Positions 1 through 8,650 are shown, counted from the first letter of the stretch. The stretch is 64,000 nucleotides of DNA from Flavobacteriales bacterium (GCA_947449575.1 CANFRV010000004.1:62001-126000); one strand, 5' to 3'. The notes: generated from the sequence alone by a model not told the origin. Numbers and translations: made by a program.

Positions 1-241
1 AAAACTGAGACGTAAATTCCCAACAATGATCTTCTATCCAAGTAAATTTATCTTCATTGAGACCATAAAACGGGTCTGGAAGTTCTCCGTTTTCTATGAG
101 TGATTGCTGAACAGACCCATGAGTTCCTGCTTGAATCAACGTTTGTTTAATTGGATGCTTAAAACTCCAAGTCAATATTTTAGATTGTCCAAAACTTCCT
201 ATTGAAACAAAGTTAATACATAGTAAAAATAAATATTTCAT
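1..241 (-). CDS. Beta-mannosidase, GH2 family (N-terminal part, cut by window edge)
   Basis: The first 80 residues of a reverse-strand gene that runs off the left edge. It starts with a signal peptide (about residues 1-19, ending near SIGSFGQ), so the enzyme is exported. The mature start then matches the N-terminal sugar-binding-like domain of GH2 beta-mannosidases: W-S-F near residue 27, then the hallmark DPFYGLNEDKFTW at about residues 56-68 followed by W-E-F. The family removes beta-1,4-linked mannose, for example from the core of N-glycans. The catalytic domain lies outside the window, so activity cannot be verified. Its neighbour, glycosylasparaginase, acts on the same substrate class. 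The 156-base gap separating them (242-397) shows no clear promoter or terminator. Confidence 0.8.
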   Translation of the reverse strand, partial: MKYLFLLCINFVSIGSFGQSKILTWSFKHPIKQTLIQAGTHGSVQQSLIENGELPDPFYGLNEDKFTWIEDHCWEFTSQF

Positions 242-397
242 TCAAAAAGAAGTATTAAAAATATAATGCTTTACTTTATCTAGAAAAAATTGCTCTTCGA
301 GTAATTTAGAATCTCTATACCTTTAATGAAAAATAAAAATGGTTAAATTTTGCGAAAAAAATACAATTAAATGTGTAATATTAACAATACCAAAATT

Positions 398-1393
398 TCA
401 CCATTTACGATCAAATGAAGCGTCGACTAATTTTTCATCTGTTCTATTTTTTTTTGCATAGTTAAACCCTTCAAAAACTGAATAAGCACCTACTTCACCT
501 GACTTACTAATAGCTATAAAACCACATTGAAGCCCCGTCATATCTTTATTTTTTGAAATAATTCGTTCAACAGCTAATTTACATGCCTCTTGTGGTGAAA
601 ATCCTTGTCGCATTAATTCTACCACAGTATGACTTCCAGCAATTCGAATAATAACCTCACCTAAACCTGTAGCGCAAGCTGCACCCACCTCATTATCAAC
701 AAATAAACCCGCTCCAATTATAGGAGAATCTCCCACTCTTCCATGCAACTTGTAAGCCCAACCACTTGTAGTACAAGAACCACTTAAATCACCGTTTTCA
801 TCCATTGCAATGATACCAATTGTATCGTGATTTTCGTGATTAATTTTTGGTTTATTAAACAAATCTTTATTTTCATTTTTCCATTTTTTCCATTCAGCCT
901 TGACTGCCGGAATAGGTGTTTTTATCTTTGAAAAACCTTGTTCAATCGAAAATTGGTATGCACCTTCACCTACAAGCATTACATGTTGGGTTTTATCCAT
1001 GATACGACGAGCAACAGAAACAGGATGATCAATTCCTTCTAAAAAAGCAACCGACCCGCAACGTGATTGTTCGTCCATAATACATGCATCCAGTGTTACA
1101 TGTCCATCTCTATCTGGCATTCCACCTATTCCAACACTTCGATTGGTGATATCCGATTCAGTTACTCTCGCTGCAGCTTCCACTGCATCAATAGCTTTAC
1201 CGCCGGTTGATAAAATTTCCCATGCAGCTTTATTGGCTTCTAAACCATGTTTCCAAGTTGAAATAACAATAGGACCTTTCGTTTTTTTAGAATACGTCGC
1301 CGCAACCAATTCTTTAGCTTCTGAAGGTTTCACAAGTCCAAGAATCGCTCCAGTTAGTCCCCATTTAAAAAATGTTCGCCGTTTTACCTCCAT
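398..1393 (-). CDS. N4-(beta-N-acetylglucosaminyl)-L-asparaginase (glycosylasparaginase)
   Basis: An N-terminal nucleophile hydrolase that cleaves the GlcNAc-Asn bond left when N-glycoproteins are degraded. The 331-aa protein carries the autocleavage/nucleophile site HDTIG with Thr at residue 191, preceded by an acidic/Asn-rich linker. It is followed by the substrate loop HGRVGDSPIIGAG and by CATGLGE, all hallmarks of the aspartylglucosaminidase family. The start chosen is the ATG overlapping the mltG stop as TAATG; a longer reading would add 12 Lys/Arg-rich residues inside mltG. The N-terminus (MEVKRRTFFKWGL, then a hydrophobic stretch) looks like a Tat-type export signal (KRRTFFK), which suggests periplasmic action. 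It is last in the dapF-hypothetical-GNAT-mltG operon. General isoaspartyl peptidases are related but lack the same substrate loop. Confidence 0.88.
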   Translation of the reverse strand: MEVKRRTFFKWGLTGAILGLVKPSEAKELVAATYSKKTKGPIVISTWKHGLEANKAAWEILSTGGKAIDAVEAAARVTESDITNRSVGIGGMPDRDGHVTLDACIMDEQSRCGSVAFLEGIDHPVSVARRIMDKTQHVMLVGEGAYQFSIEQGFSKIKTPIPAVKAEWKKWKNENKDLFNKPKINHENHDTIGIIAMDENGDLSGSCTTSGWAYKLHGRVGDSPIIGAGLFVDNEVGAACATGLGEVIIRIAGSHTVVELMRQGFSPQEACKLAVERIISKNKDMTGLQCGFIAISKSGEVGAYSVFEGFNYAKKNRTDEKLVDASFDRKW

Positions 1394-2463
1394 TAATTTC
1401 CTTTCTTTTTTAACTCGCCTGCCAACCAATTTTGGAAAATAGAAGCATTTTTAGTGTGTTCAGCTCCAGAAACCGCAAAATTATGTCGTCCAGAGTAATC
1501 TGGTTTAGCACACATAAAAATAAAATCAACGTCAGCCCTATTTAATACGGCATCTACTACAACCGTAGCAGGAATGCAAATTGGCCCCGGAGGCAAACCA
1601 TTGATTTTATATGTATTATAAGGACAATCTATTTCTCTATGTATGTTCAGTAAACGTTGAACACCTATTAATTGGTCACCCCAACAAAATTTAAAAGTGG
1701 GATCAGATTGTAATTTTACACCTTGATTTATTCGATTTAAATATAATCCTGCAATAATAGGCCATTCATCTGGATTTTGAGATTGCTCGGAATAGACAAT
1801 ACTAGCTAAAGTGACTACTTGTGAAGGAGATTTTAAGCCAATTTTAGTTATTTTAGCCATTCTTTCAGGTGTCCAAAAGTTTTTAAACTCCTTTGCCATT
1901 CTAGTAATAAATTGTTCTTCATCCGTATCATAATACATTTTATAGGTATTAGGCAGAAACAATGCAGGGATTTGAGCTAAAGTAAAATCATATTTCCCCA
2001 AGGTCTTTCCATCCTCAATAATCGAAACCAATTTAGTACTATCAATAATCAAACATTTAGATACTTTCCCTGCTAATTGATAAATGTCCTTACAATTGTT
2101 AAAAGTAACATCTACTTCCACTTCTGCATTTCCATTCCCATTGCTATTTAATGTAAAACCATTCAATAATGCTCTATAGGATGTAGCAGGTTCAATAACA
2201 TATTTACCGGAAGCTAAATTATTCTTATCCAAATTTTTATATTCAGCAACCGAAAGAAACGCTTCACGATTATCTATTAATTGTAATTTCAATAATTGAT
2301 CTGCTAAACCTTCAGACCCTCCAATAGAATTAAAGAAAAAATCTATTTTACCCGAGTTTAAAGTAGACTTTCTTCCATCTAAAAATAACCCTATTTTACT
2401 TGATGCTAGTATAATTGCGATTACACCTACAATACCAACTCCTATACTTATTTTTTTAAACAT
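1393..2463 (-). CDS. mltG: Endolytic murein transglycosylase MltG (YceG-like)
   Basis: An inner-membrane lytic transglycosylase that cuts nascent peptidoglycan strands and sets glycan length. There is one N-terminal transmembrane segment (about residues 4-28), then a LysM-like region and the YceG catalytic domain. The catalytic motif is ASIVYSEQ, with the conserved Glu at residue 226, followed by the family signature GLYLNRINQGVKLQSDPT and later NTYKINGLPPGPI. Length (356 aa) is normal for Bacteroidota. The start overlaps the GNAT gene by 16 bases and the stop overlaps the next gene, so it sits mid-operon. Linkage with dapF, which supplies diaminopimelate for peptidoglycan, fits a cell-wall transcription unit. 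Confidence 0.92.
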   Translation of the reverse strand: MFKKISIGVGIVGVIAIILASSKIGLFLDGRKSTLNSGKIDFFFNSIGGSEGLADQLLKLQLIDNREAFLSVAEYKNLDKNNLASGKYVIEPATSYRALLNGFTLNSNGNGNAEVEVDVTFNNCKDIYQLAGKVSKCLIIDSTKLVSIIEDGKTLGKYDFTLAQIPALFLPNTYKMYYDTDEEQFITRMAKEFKNFWTPERMAKITKIGLKSPSQVVTLASIVYSEQSQNPDEWPIIAGLYLNRINQGVKLQSDPTFKFCWGDQLIGVQRLLNIHREIDCPYNTYKINGLPPGPICIPATVVVDAVLNRADVDFIFMCAKPDYSGRHNFAVSGAEHTKNASIFQNWLAGELKKKGN

Positions 2464-2969
2464 ACCTGAAATAATATTTCGTCAATCCTTTTACCTTTAT
2501 CTATATACCACCCTTTTCGCATACCCACTTTTTCAAACCCACATTTTTCAAAAAGTTTAATACTACCTTCATTATCTGCATGAATAGAACAGAACAAACT
2601 GTGAAAACCTAATACCGATAGAGCATATTCTTTTAAAATTTCTACACTTTCTGTCGCAAATCCATTTGAACGTTTGTCATGTTCACCAATTAAAATACCT
2701 ACTCCTGCCCTTCCATGTTTAAAATTAGCTTCAAATAAATCAATTACACCTATTTCTTCATCGGAACTGATTAAACAGATCACAAATCTCAATTGTCCAG
2801 TAGTTCTGATATTGTGCGCTTGATCAATTAAATAGAGAATATCTTGCATGGAAAAAGGTACCTCCGTATCAGAAACTTTCCAGTGAGCAGGATTGTTTTC
2901 CCAGAGTAAAATTTTTGCAGCATCCGCTGGTTCCACTAAGCGTAAATAAACATTTATTCCTTTAAACAT
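2448..2969 (-). CDS. GNAT-family N-acetyltransferase (RimJ/RimL-like)
   Basis: A 173-residue acetyl-CoA-dependent acetyltransferase. The N-terminus MFKGINVYLRLVEPADA is the usual RimJ/RimL opening, which is why this start is preferred to an in-frame ATG six codons upstream (2987). The acetyl-CoA binding region is visible around GVGILIGEHDKRSNGFATE. The C-terminal HADNEGSIKLFEKCGFEKVG motif is typical of ribosomal-protein or amino-sugar acetyltransferases. Substrate cannot be predicted. The gene overlaps the preceding gene by 8 bases and mltG by 16, implying translational coupling within the dapF operon. Confidence 0.85.
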   Translation of the reverse strand: MFKGINVYLRLVEPADAAKILLWENNPAHWKVSDTEVPFSMQDILYLIDQAHNIRTTGQLRFVICLISSDEEIGVIDLFEANFKHGRAGVGILIGEHDKRSNGFATESVEILKEYALSVLGFHSLFCSIHADNEGSIKLFEKCGFEKVGMRKGWYIDKGKRIDEILFQVCLKK

Positions 2970-3477
2970 TTCTAGTTTTCTTTTCACTCAATTGTTTTAA
3001 ACGAGCCTCAATGTCTTCTCTTCCATACGACAGGATTCCTTTAAAATCAGATTTCAAATTTAATCCAAAAAGTTGACCGATTTGCTGTTTACCTTTAAAA
3101 TAATTCAACAAATCTGCTAAGATGTATATTCGATTATTGATACCGCATATTTCGGTAATTGGCGAAAGACAAGTTGATTCACCAACTTTCGCGCACATAT
3201 AGTTAGAAAAAACTCTTTCAATTTCCATTCTATCCAAGTCTATGCGTATCTCGATAAAAACGACACTAATATTCTTTTTATTGATAATTTTTACGATTTC
3301 ATTAACAGGAATAGCTGTATCTTTTCCATTCACTTTTAAACTATAATAAGCACCTTTAAAGGAAATCCCTATGTGTGGTGGTATTTTATCTGCATGCCAT
3401 ACAAACAGAAAAAAACCCTCGTTAAGTTCTTGAAAATCTTTTAATTGAATAATGCTATCGAATTCAAAACTATACAT
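2962..3477 (-). CDS. Conserved hypothetical protein in dapF-mltG operon
   Basis: A 171-aa soluble protein with no signal peptide and no membrane segment. I do not recognise a named family. Two features stand out: a His in PPHIGISFKGAYYSLKVNG (His35), which resembles the H-x-G-I segment of permuted NlpC/P60 (LRAT-like) papain folds, and three downstream cysteines (95, 103, 111), one in STCLSPI. That order (His first, Cys later) is what a permuted papain fold would show, but similarity is slight and function is unknown. It overlaps dapF by 8 bases upstream and the GNAT gene by 8 bases downstream, so it is a coupled member of a cell-wall operon. Confidence 0.8.
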   Translation of the reverse strand: MYSFEFDSIIQLKDFQELNEGFFLFVWHADKIPPHIGISFKGAYYSLKVNGKDTAIPVNEIVKIINKKNISVVFIEIRIDLDRMEIERVFSNYMCAKVGESTCLSPITEICGINNRIYILADLLNYFKGKQQIGQLFGLNLKSDFKGILSYGREDIEARLKQLSEKKTRNV

Positions 3478-4252
3478 TCACTTCCCCTGAAAACACAAAT
3501 TTACCAGGTCCAATTAATTGAATATCACAAAATTCACCTTTCTTTTTTTGAACAAAAGACACTTTCAGTTCACCACCCTTCACTTTGATATCGATTACTT
3601 GTTTACCAAGTAAATTATTTTGAAATCCATACGCCAAGGCACATGCTGTAACACCTGTTCCACAGGAAAGCGTTTCATCCTCTACTCCTCGTTCATATGT
3701 ATTGACTATTAAACATTTATCACTAATCACTTGAACTAAATTTACATTAATTCCTTCTGCAGTAAATTCAGGAGAAAATCTAATTTCTTTACCAAAATCA
3801 ACGATATCGTCTGAATCAATATCGTTTGTAAATCGCACATAATGAGGCGATCCAGTATGTATTACGAAATCTTTTCCTCTACAGCTGATTTCTGATACAT
3901 CTTTCATTTGAAGTGAAATAACTTCTCCTATTTTACTGGCATGATGCAGGCCATCTATAGCAGAAAAAGTGGTATTAGAAATGTCTACACCTAATTTTTC
4001 AGCATAAACGACAGAACATCTAGCTCCATTACCACAAAAACTTTTGGAACCATCTGAATTATAGTAATCCATTTCAAAGTCAGCAGTTTCATGCGAATTT
4101 ATCTTAATTAACCCATCACCGCCAATTCCAAAACGACGGTCACAAAGAAACTGAATCATCTCAACGGACAAATCATTATATGTACCAGATAAATTATCTA
4201 GCATAATAAAATCATTTCCTGTCCCTTGATATTTAGAAAAATGCACAATCAT
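3470..4252 (-). CDS. dapF: Diaminopimelate epimerase DapF
   Basis: Converts LL- to meso-diaminopimelate, the penultimate lysine-pathway step and the source of the peptidoglycan cross-linking residue; cytosolic and cofactor-independent. Both halves of the catalytic cysteine pair are present: Cys73 in SDGSKSFCGNGARC and Cys197 in ETLSCGTGVTA. The opening FSKYQGTGNDFIMLDN and the substrate motif ERGVEDE are canonical. Length of 260 aa is normal. It is the first gene of the five-gene overlapping operon ending in glycosylasparaginase, and shares a divergent intergenic region with the HtrA protease gene. dapB lies elsewhere in this window (16737). Confidence 0.96.
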   Translation of the reverse strand: MIVHFSKYQGTGNDFIMLDNLSGTYNDLSVEMIQFLCDRRFGIGGDGLIKINSHETADFEMDYYNSDGSKSFCGNGARCSVVYAEKLGVDISNTTFSAIDGLHHASKIGEVISLQMKDVSEISCRGKDFVIHTGSPHYVRFTNDIDSDDIVDFGKEIRFSPEFTAEGINVNLVQVISDKCLIVNTYERGVEDETLSCGTGVTACALAYGFQNNLLGKQVIDIKVKGGELKVSFVQKKKGEFCDIQLIGPGKFVFSGEVNV

Positions 4253-4275
4253 CTTAACAACGAAGTTTAATAGAA

Positions 4276-4283
4276 CAAAAATA
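4276..4283 (-). promoter_or_regulatory. Candidate -7 box for dapF operon
   Basis: Reads TATTTTTG on the reverse strand, a full match to the Bacteroidota -7 consensus TAnnTTTG, and lies 23 bases upstream of the dapF ATG. No TTG is seen at the expected -33 distance, so the call rests on the -7 box alone. Confidence 0.45.
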
Positions 4284-4311
4284 CCGAAATATTTTGAACA
4301 TTATCTCTCGC

Positions 4312-4368
4312 AAAAAAATGACTTCCTTTTATAAAATCAATGAGATGTCTGATTTAAGTCATTTTTTT
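4312..4368. repeat. 13-bp perfect inverted repeat between dapF and htrA
   Basis: AAAAAAATGACTT (4312-4324) is exactly complementary to AAGTCATTTTTTT (4356-4368), with a 31-base spacer. On either strand it reads as a stem followed by a T-run, like a weak bidirectional terminator. Its position is odd: it sits between two divergently starting genes, where neither needs a terminator. Confidence 0.6.
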
Positions 4369-4439
4369 AAAAAGAAATAGGCTTAACATTCTTTAACAAT
4401 GAATAACAAAACAAAATATAAACTAATTCGTTATTTCCT

Positions 4440-4447
4440 TAATTTCG
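4440..4447 (+). promoter_or_regulatory. Candidate -7 box for HtrA protease gene
   Basis: TAATTTCG, one mismatch to TAnnTTTG, 29 bases before the ATG. No good -33 TTG is visible. Confidence 0.35.
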
Positions 4448-4476
4448 TAAAAAATCAGAAAAAATAAATTTATAGT

Positions 4477-5949
4477 ATGAAAAGCAACATGAAGTTTTTA
4501 GGACTAGGACTTTTAGCAGGAATGTTACCATTGAGTACATCTATAGTGTTGAGCGGCAACCCACTAAAAGGATCCATTGACACGGTCGTTTCGGGAGTTA
4601 AAAGTAAATTTGTAACTAGTGCAAGTGTAGGTGAAAACACTGGAATGACGGGTGATTTTGTGCAAGCTGCAGAAAATTCAATTAATTCCGTTGTGCATGT
4701 CACCACCAAAGTAGTAACAACCAATTTTCAACGTGATTTATTCTCAGAAATGTTTTATGGACCGGGTGCTGGAGGCAAAGAATTCAAACAATATGGTGCA
4801 GGTTCTGGATCTGGGGTCATCGTATCCGCCGATGGATATATTGTTACTAACAATCATGTCATTGAAAATGCAAGTGAAATTGAAGTCATACTAAATGACA
4901 ATTCTAAATACAAAGCAAAATTAATCGCTACAGACCCATCCACTGATATAGCGGTATTGAAAATTGAAGGTAAAAATTTGCAACCAATAGTTATTGGAAA
5001 TAGTGATAATGTCAAAGTAGGTGAATGGGTTTTAGCAGTGGGGAATCCATTCAATTTAACATCAACAGTTACTGCTGGAATTGTATCAGCGAAAGCTAGA
5101 AATATTAATTTATTATCAGACAGATCAAAATCAGATATTATTCCGATTGAATCTTTTATTCAAACAGATGCAGCTGTGAACCCTGGAAATAGCGGAGGTG
5201 CATTAGTTAATATACGTGGAGAATTAATAGGAATAAATACTGCAATACAATCTCAAACAGGCTCCTATGCAGGATATGCGTTTGCTATCCCTGTTAATCT
5301 TGTCACTAAAGTTCTAAACGATTTGATTGATTTCGGCATCGTTCAAAGAGCATTCCTAGGCGTACAAATTTCAGATATCACCCAAGAAATTAAAGAAAAA
5401 AATAATCTTCCTAATTTAAAAGGTGTATTTCTATCCAAAATAAATGAAGGAGGAAGTGCTGACAAAGCGGGTATTAATGATGGGGACGTAATTCTGAAAA
5501 TAGGAACGCAAGAGGTAAATTCAGTCGCTTCCCTGCAAGAAGAAGTTGGAAAAAGACGACCTGGCGATAAAATATCTATCACAATTCGTAACAAAAATAA
5601 TGAAGAGTTAGTAAAAGAATTAATATTAAGGAATTCTGATGGTGAAACTAAACTAGTCACAAAAACAGAAATACAAAAAAACATGGCACTTGGTGCCACA
5701 TTTATCGAAGCAACTGATAAAGAGAAAAAAGAGCTTTCCATCAAAAATGGAATAAAAATAAAAACTTTAAATGCTGGAAAATTAAAATCGCAAGGACTCA
5801 CAGAAGGTATGATTATCACTAAAGTTAACAATGAAGTAATACAGACAATAGAACAGCTTACTAATAAGCTTAATCAAGGTTCAAGCGTAGTTTGGCTAGA
5901 AGTGATATCATCAACAGGAGAAAAACTTTTCGTTGGATTTGAAATTTAA
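4477..5949 (+). CDS. HtrA/DegP-family periplasmic serine protease (Do-like)
   Basis: An envelope protease/chaperone that degrades misfolded proteins. The 490-aa protein has an N-terminal signal or anchor (about residues 5-26) and a trypsin-like domain with His127 (TNNHVIEN), Asp157 (DPSTDIAVL) and Ser239 (VNPGNSGGALVN). Two PDZ domains follow, the first from about residue 285 (AFLGVQISDI) and the second, weaker, from about 395 to the end. The L1/L2 loop TVTAGIVSAKAR is characteristic. It sits alone with its own promoter region, divergent from dapF and upstream of the primary sigma gene. DegP and DegQ cannot be told apart from sequence alone. Confidence 0.95.
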   Translation: MKSNMKFLGLGLLAGMLPLSTSIVLSGNPLKGSIDTVVSGVKSKFVTSASVGENTGMTGDFVQAAENSINSVVHVTTKVVTTNFQRDLFSEMFYGPGAGGKEFKQYGAGSGSGVIVSADGYIVTNNHVIENASEIEVILNDNSKYKAKLIATDPSTDIAVLKIEGKNLQPIVIGNSDNVKVGEWVLAVGNPFNLTSTVTAGIVSAKARNINLLSDRSKSDIIPIESFIQTDAAVNPGNSGGALVNIRGELIGINTAIQSQTGSYAGYAFAIPVNLVTKVLNDLIDFGIVQRAFLGVQISDITQEIKEKNNLPNLKGVFLSKINEGGSADKAGINDGDVILKIGTQEVNSVASLQEEVGKRRPGDKISITIRNKNNEELVKELILRNSDGETKLVTKTEIQKNMALGATFIEATDKEKKELSIKNGIKIKTLNAGKLKSQGLTEGMIITKVNNEVIQTIEQLTNKLNQGSSVVWLEVISSTGEKLFVGFEI

Positions 5950-6028
5950 TAAAAAAAGGCATAATTTTTGACAAAAGCAGAGGAAAAAAAATATACCATT
6001 AATATTTGGATAACACTTATTTTTCATC

Positions 6029-6036
6029 GACCTTTG
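6029..6036 (+). promoter_or_regulatory. Candidate promoter for primary sigma factor gene
   Basis: GACCTTTG as a -7 box with a TTG (6006-6008) 20 bases upstream, matching the Bacteroidota TTG-N17-23-TAnnTTTG layout apart from the first base. The start codon lies 48 bases downstream. Confidence 0.45.
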
Positions 6037-6083
6037 CAAATATTTTCGAATAAACACAGTTCTAAAACAGAGAGAATAGTAGA

Positions 6084-6950
6084 ATGAGACAGCTAAAAAT
6101 TACGAAGTCGATTACCAATCGCGAAAGTCAATCACTTGATAAGTATTTGCAAGATATTGGTAAGGAAGAGTTGATTACAGCGGAGGAAGAAGTAATTCTG
6201 GCGCAAAAAATTAGAGCAGGTGATCAAAAGTCACTCGAAAAATTAACAAGAGCAAATCTTAGATTTGTTGTATCTGTAGCAAAGCAATATCAAAATCAAG
6301 GCTTAACCCTACCCGATTTAATAAATGAAGGTAATTTAGGTTTAATTAAGGCAGCTCAGAAATTTGATGAAACTCGTGGATTCAAGTTTATCTCTTATGC
6401 GGTATGGTGGATTCGTCAATCGATTCTTCAAGCATTAGCGGAACAAGCACGTATTGTCCGTTTACCTTTAAACCAAGTAGGGTCATTAAACAAAATAAAC
6501 AAAGCTTTTTCTAGATTAGAACAAGAATTTGAACGTCAGCCATCTGCAGAAGAACTTGCGGAAGCATTGGAAGTTCCTGAAGATAAGATCAAGGAAAGTT
6601 TAAGTGTTTCTGGTCGACATGTATCTATGGATGCTCCATTATCATCTGCGGAAGACGGAGGAACATTAATGGATGTTATGGCTAATCCTGATTCTCCAAA
6701 AGCTGATCATGCTTTAATGGCTGAGTCACTTCAAAAAGAAATTGAGCGCTCATTAAGTACACTTACTGATAAAGAGCGCGAAATCATTCGTTTATTTTTC
6801 GGAATTGGAATGAATCATGGTTTAACTTTGGAAGAAATCGGTGCTAAATTTAATTTAACACGCGAAAGAGTTAGACAAATTAAAGAAAAGGCGATAAGAA
6901 GATTAAGACACGCCTCTCGAAATAAGTTATTGAAAGCATATTTAGGCTAA
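6084..6950 (+). CDS. rpoD: RNA polymerase primary sigma factor (RpoD/SigA)
   Basis: A 288-aa sigma-70 of the short form typical of Bacteroidota, lacking the long region 1.1. Region 1.2 is at about 17-50 ([20 protein letters not shown]). Region 2 runs about 55-125 with [17 protein letters not shown] and the -10 recognition helix [13 protein letters not shown]. Region 3 is at about 135-195, and region 4 at about 215-285 with the helix-turn-helix [21 protein letters not shown]. The opening [21 protein letters not shown] is nearly invariant in this phylum and fixes the start. It recognises the TAnnTTTG promoters seen throughout the window. It is transcribed singly and ends in a strong terminator. 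Confidence 0.97.
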   Translation: MRQLKITKSITNRESQSLDKYLQDIGKEELITAEEEVILAQKIRAGDQKSLEKLTRANLRFVVSVAKQYQNQGLTLPDLINEGNLGLIKAAQKFDETRGFKFISYAVWWIRQSILQALAEQARIVRLPLNQVGSLNKINKAFSRLEQEFERQPSAEELAEALEVPEDKIKESLSVSGRHVSMDAPLSSAEDGGTLMDVMANPDSPKADHALMAESLQKEIERSLSTLTDKEREIIRLFFGIGMNHGLTLEEIGAKFNLTRERVRQIKEKAIRRLRHASRNKLLKAYLG

Positions 6951-6953
6951 AAT

Positions 6954-6990
6954 AAAAAAGGCTGCGCACGTTTAGTGCGCAGCCTTTTTT
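6954..6990 (+). terminator. Intrinsic terminator after rpoD
   Basis: A GC-rich stem GGCTGCGCAC / GTGCGCAGCC with loop GTTTA, an A-run before and a T-run after. It would work in both directions and starts just after the sigma factor stop codon. Confidence 0.93.
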
Positions 6991-7046
6991 ATTTATTCTT
7001 TTTTATTTAAATAAGGTAAATTATATTAATAGTAAATCAAAAAAAA

Positions 7047-8498
7047 ATGGCAACTGATTTAGGGTACGAAACAGTATTAAAAACTCATGTAGCAAGAGAA
7101 CGGGCTGCGGTAAAACTAACAAGTAAAGTAGGACAACTTTTATATGACAAAGGAATTGAATTAGTATTATTCCGAAATCATTTAACAGACGTGACAATCT
7201 CTGAAATTTTAAACCTTCATGAATATGCACGTGAGGTTGTAAATAAACCTATCGACATTTTTACAACTTCAGAATTAGCTGAAGAGATTTTGAAACTAAA
7301 TTTAGCTCCTTGTAAATTAGATATTGGAAAACTAGCAAGTGAATGGCTAGCTGACCAAGAAAAATATGATAGTAAAGTTACTTTTTTAAACGATAAGTTA
7401 TCAAATATTGGTCATTCTGAAGATAGCAGTACTGAACCTAGAGACGTTGTTTTATATGGTTTTGGCCGTATTGGTAGATTAGCTGCTCGTGAGTTGATAA
7501 AACAAGCTGGGAAAGGTCAACAATTAAGACTTCGTGCAATTGTGACACGAGGGTCTTCTGATGCTGACATTACAAAGAGAGCAGCATTATTGAGAAACGA
7601 TTCTGTTCACGGTGCATTCAAAGGTTCTGTTCAAGCGGATTTACCGAACAAATCAATTATTATCAATGGACAAATTGTACAAATGATAGATGCTAAAAAC
7701 CCTGAAGATATTGATTACACTGCGTATGGAATTTCCAATGCTTTAGTGATTGATAATACAGGAGTTTATACTGATCGTGCATCATTATCAAGACATTTAC
7801 AAGCGAATGGTGTGTCAAAAGTTATTCTTACAGCTCCAGGAAAAGAAATTCCAAACATTGTTTACGGAATAAATCATGGTGAAATCGATGTAGAAAATGA
7901 GGATATTTTTTCAGCAGCTTCTTGTACAACGAACGCTATTTCTCCGGTATTAAAAGTGATCAATGATAAATTAGGAGTTGTTAAGGGACATATTGAAACT
8001 GTTCACGCCTACACAAATGATCAAAATCTATTAGATAATATGCACAAATCTTCTCGAAGAGGTAGATCAGCTGCTGTGAATATGGTTATCACTTCCACTG
8101 GTGCAGGTGCAGCAGTCACAAAAGTAATTCCCCATTTAAAAGATAAATTGACTGCAAATGCAGTACGTGTTCCTACACCTAACGGTTCTTTAGCTATATT
8201 AAGTTTACAAATTGACAAAAAAACTACAGTTGAAGAAGTAAATGCAATTATCAAAGACGCTGCGTTAAATGGAGAATTAGTGAATCAAATTTATTACTCT
8301 TTTGACCCTGAATTAGTATCTTCAGATATTATCGGAAATACATGTTGCTCAGTCTATGATTCAAAAGCAACAATCGTTTCTGTAGATGGTCAAAACATCG
8401 TTTTATACGCATGGTATGACAATGAGTTTGGCTATACAAAACAAGTAATTCGTTTAGCAAAACATGTTGCTAAAGTTAGACGTGCTATTTATTATTGA
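7047..8498 (+). CDS. gap: Glyceraldehyde-3-phosphate dehydrogenase, long Bacteroidota form
   Basis: Oxidative phosphorylation of glyceraldehyde-3-phosphate in glycolysis and gluconeogenesis. The 483-aa protein has an N-terminal extension of about 130 residues not found in standard ~335-aa GAPDH. The Rossmann NAD motif LYGFGRIGRLAARELI begins near residue 136. The catalytic Cys293 is in SAASCTTNAISPVLK, with the base His in HAYTNDQNLLD and the C-terminal WYDNEFGYTKQV motif. The extension is predicted helical, lacks any targeting signal and has no function I can assign. The gene is monocistronic between two strong terminators. The extended form is common in Flavobacteriia and may be specialised for gluconeogenesis or NADP; that is a guess. 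Confidence 0.93.
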   Translation: MATDLGYETVLKTHVARERAAVKLTSKVGQLLYDKGIELVLFRNHLTDVTISEILNLHEYAREVVNKPIDIFTTSELAEEILKLNLAPCKLDIGKLASEWLADQEKYDSKVTFLNDKLSNIGHSEDSSTEPRDVVLYGFGRIGRLAARELIKQAGKGQQLRLRAIVTRGSSDADITKRAALLRNDSVHGAFKGSVQADLPNKSIIINGQIVQMIDAKNPEDIDYTAYGISNALVIDNTGVYTDRASLSRHLQANGVSKVILTAPGKEIPNIVYGINHGEIDVENEDIFSAASCTTNAISPVLKVINDKLGVVKGHIETVHAYTNDQNLLDNMHKSSRRGRSAAVNMVITSTGAGAAVTKVIPHLKDKLTANAVRVPTPNGSLAILSLQIDKKTTVEEVNAIIKDAALNGELVNQIYYSFDPELVSSDIIGNTCCSVYDSKATIVSVDGQNIVLYAWYDNEFGYTKQVIRLAKHVAKVRRAIYY

Positions 8499-8513
8499 TA
8501 TAAAATTGACGTA

Positions 8514-8554
8514 TAAAAAAAAAGACTCGGGATTATATTTCGAGTCTTTTTTTT
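8514..8554 (+). terminator. Intrinsic terminator after GAPDH gene
   Basis: The stem AAAAGACTCG / CGAGTCTTTT with a short loop, flanked by an A-run and a T-run. It is symmetric, so it may also stop reverse transcripts arriving from the 8651-9097 lipoprotein gene. Confidence 0.9.
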
Positions 8555-8650
8555 GTATTTTAAAGTGTAAAAAATCAACAGTTCATAACAAATTACTTTC
8601 GGACCAAAGAATATGTTTACACATAATTGAAATATGTCCAGCAAATCCTT

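Noticed and set aside
5343-5831. Long reverse-strand open frame inside the HtrA gene
   Set aside because: It is a shadow frame; the forward frame has a complete catalytic triad and PDZ domains.
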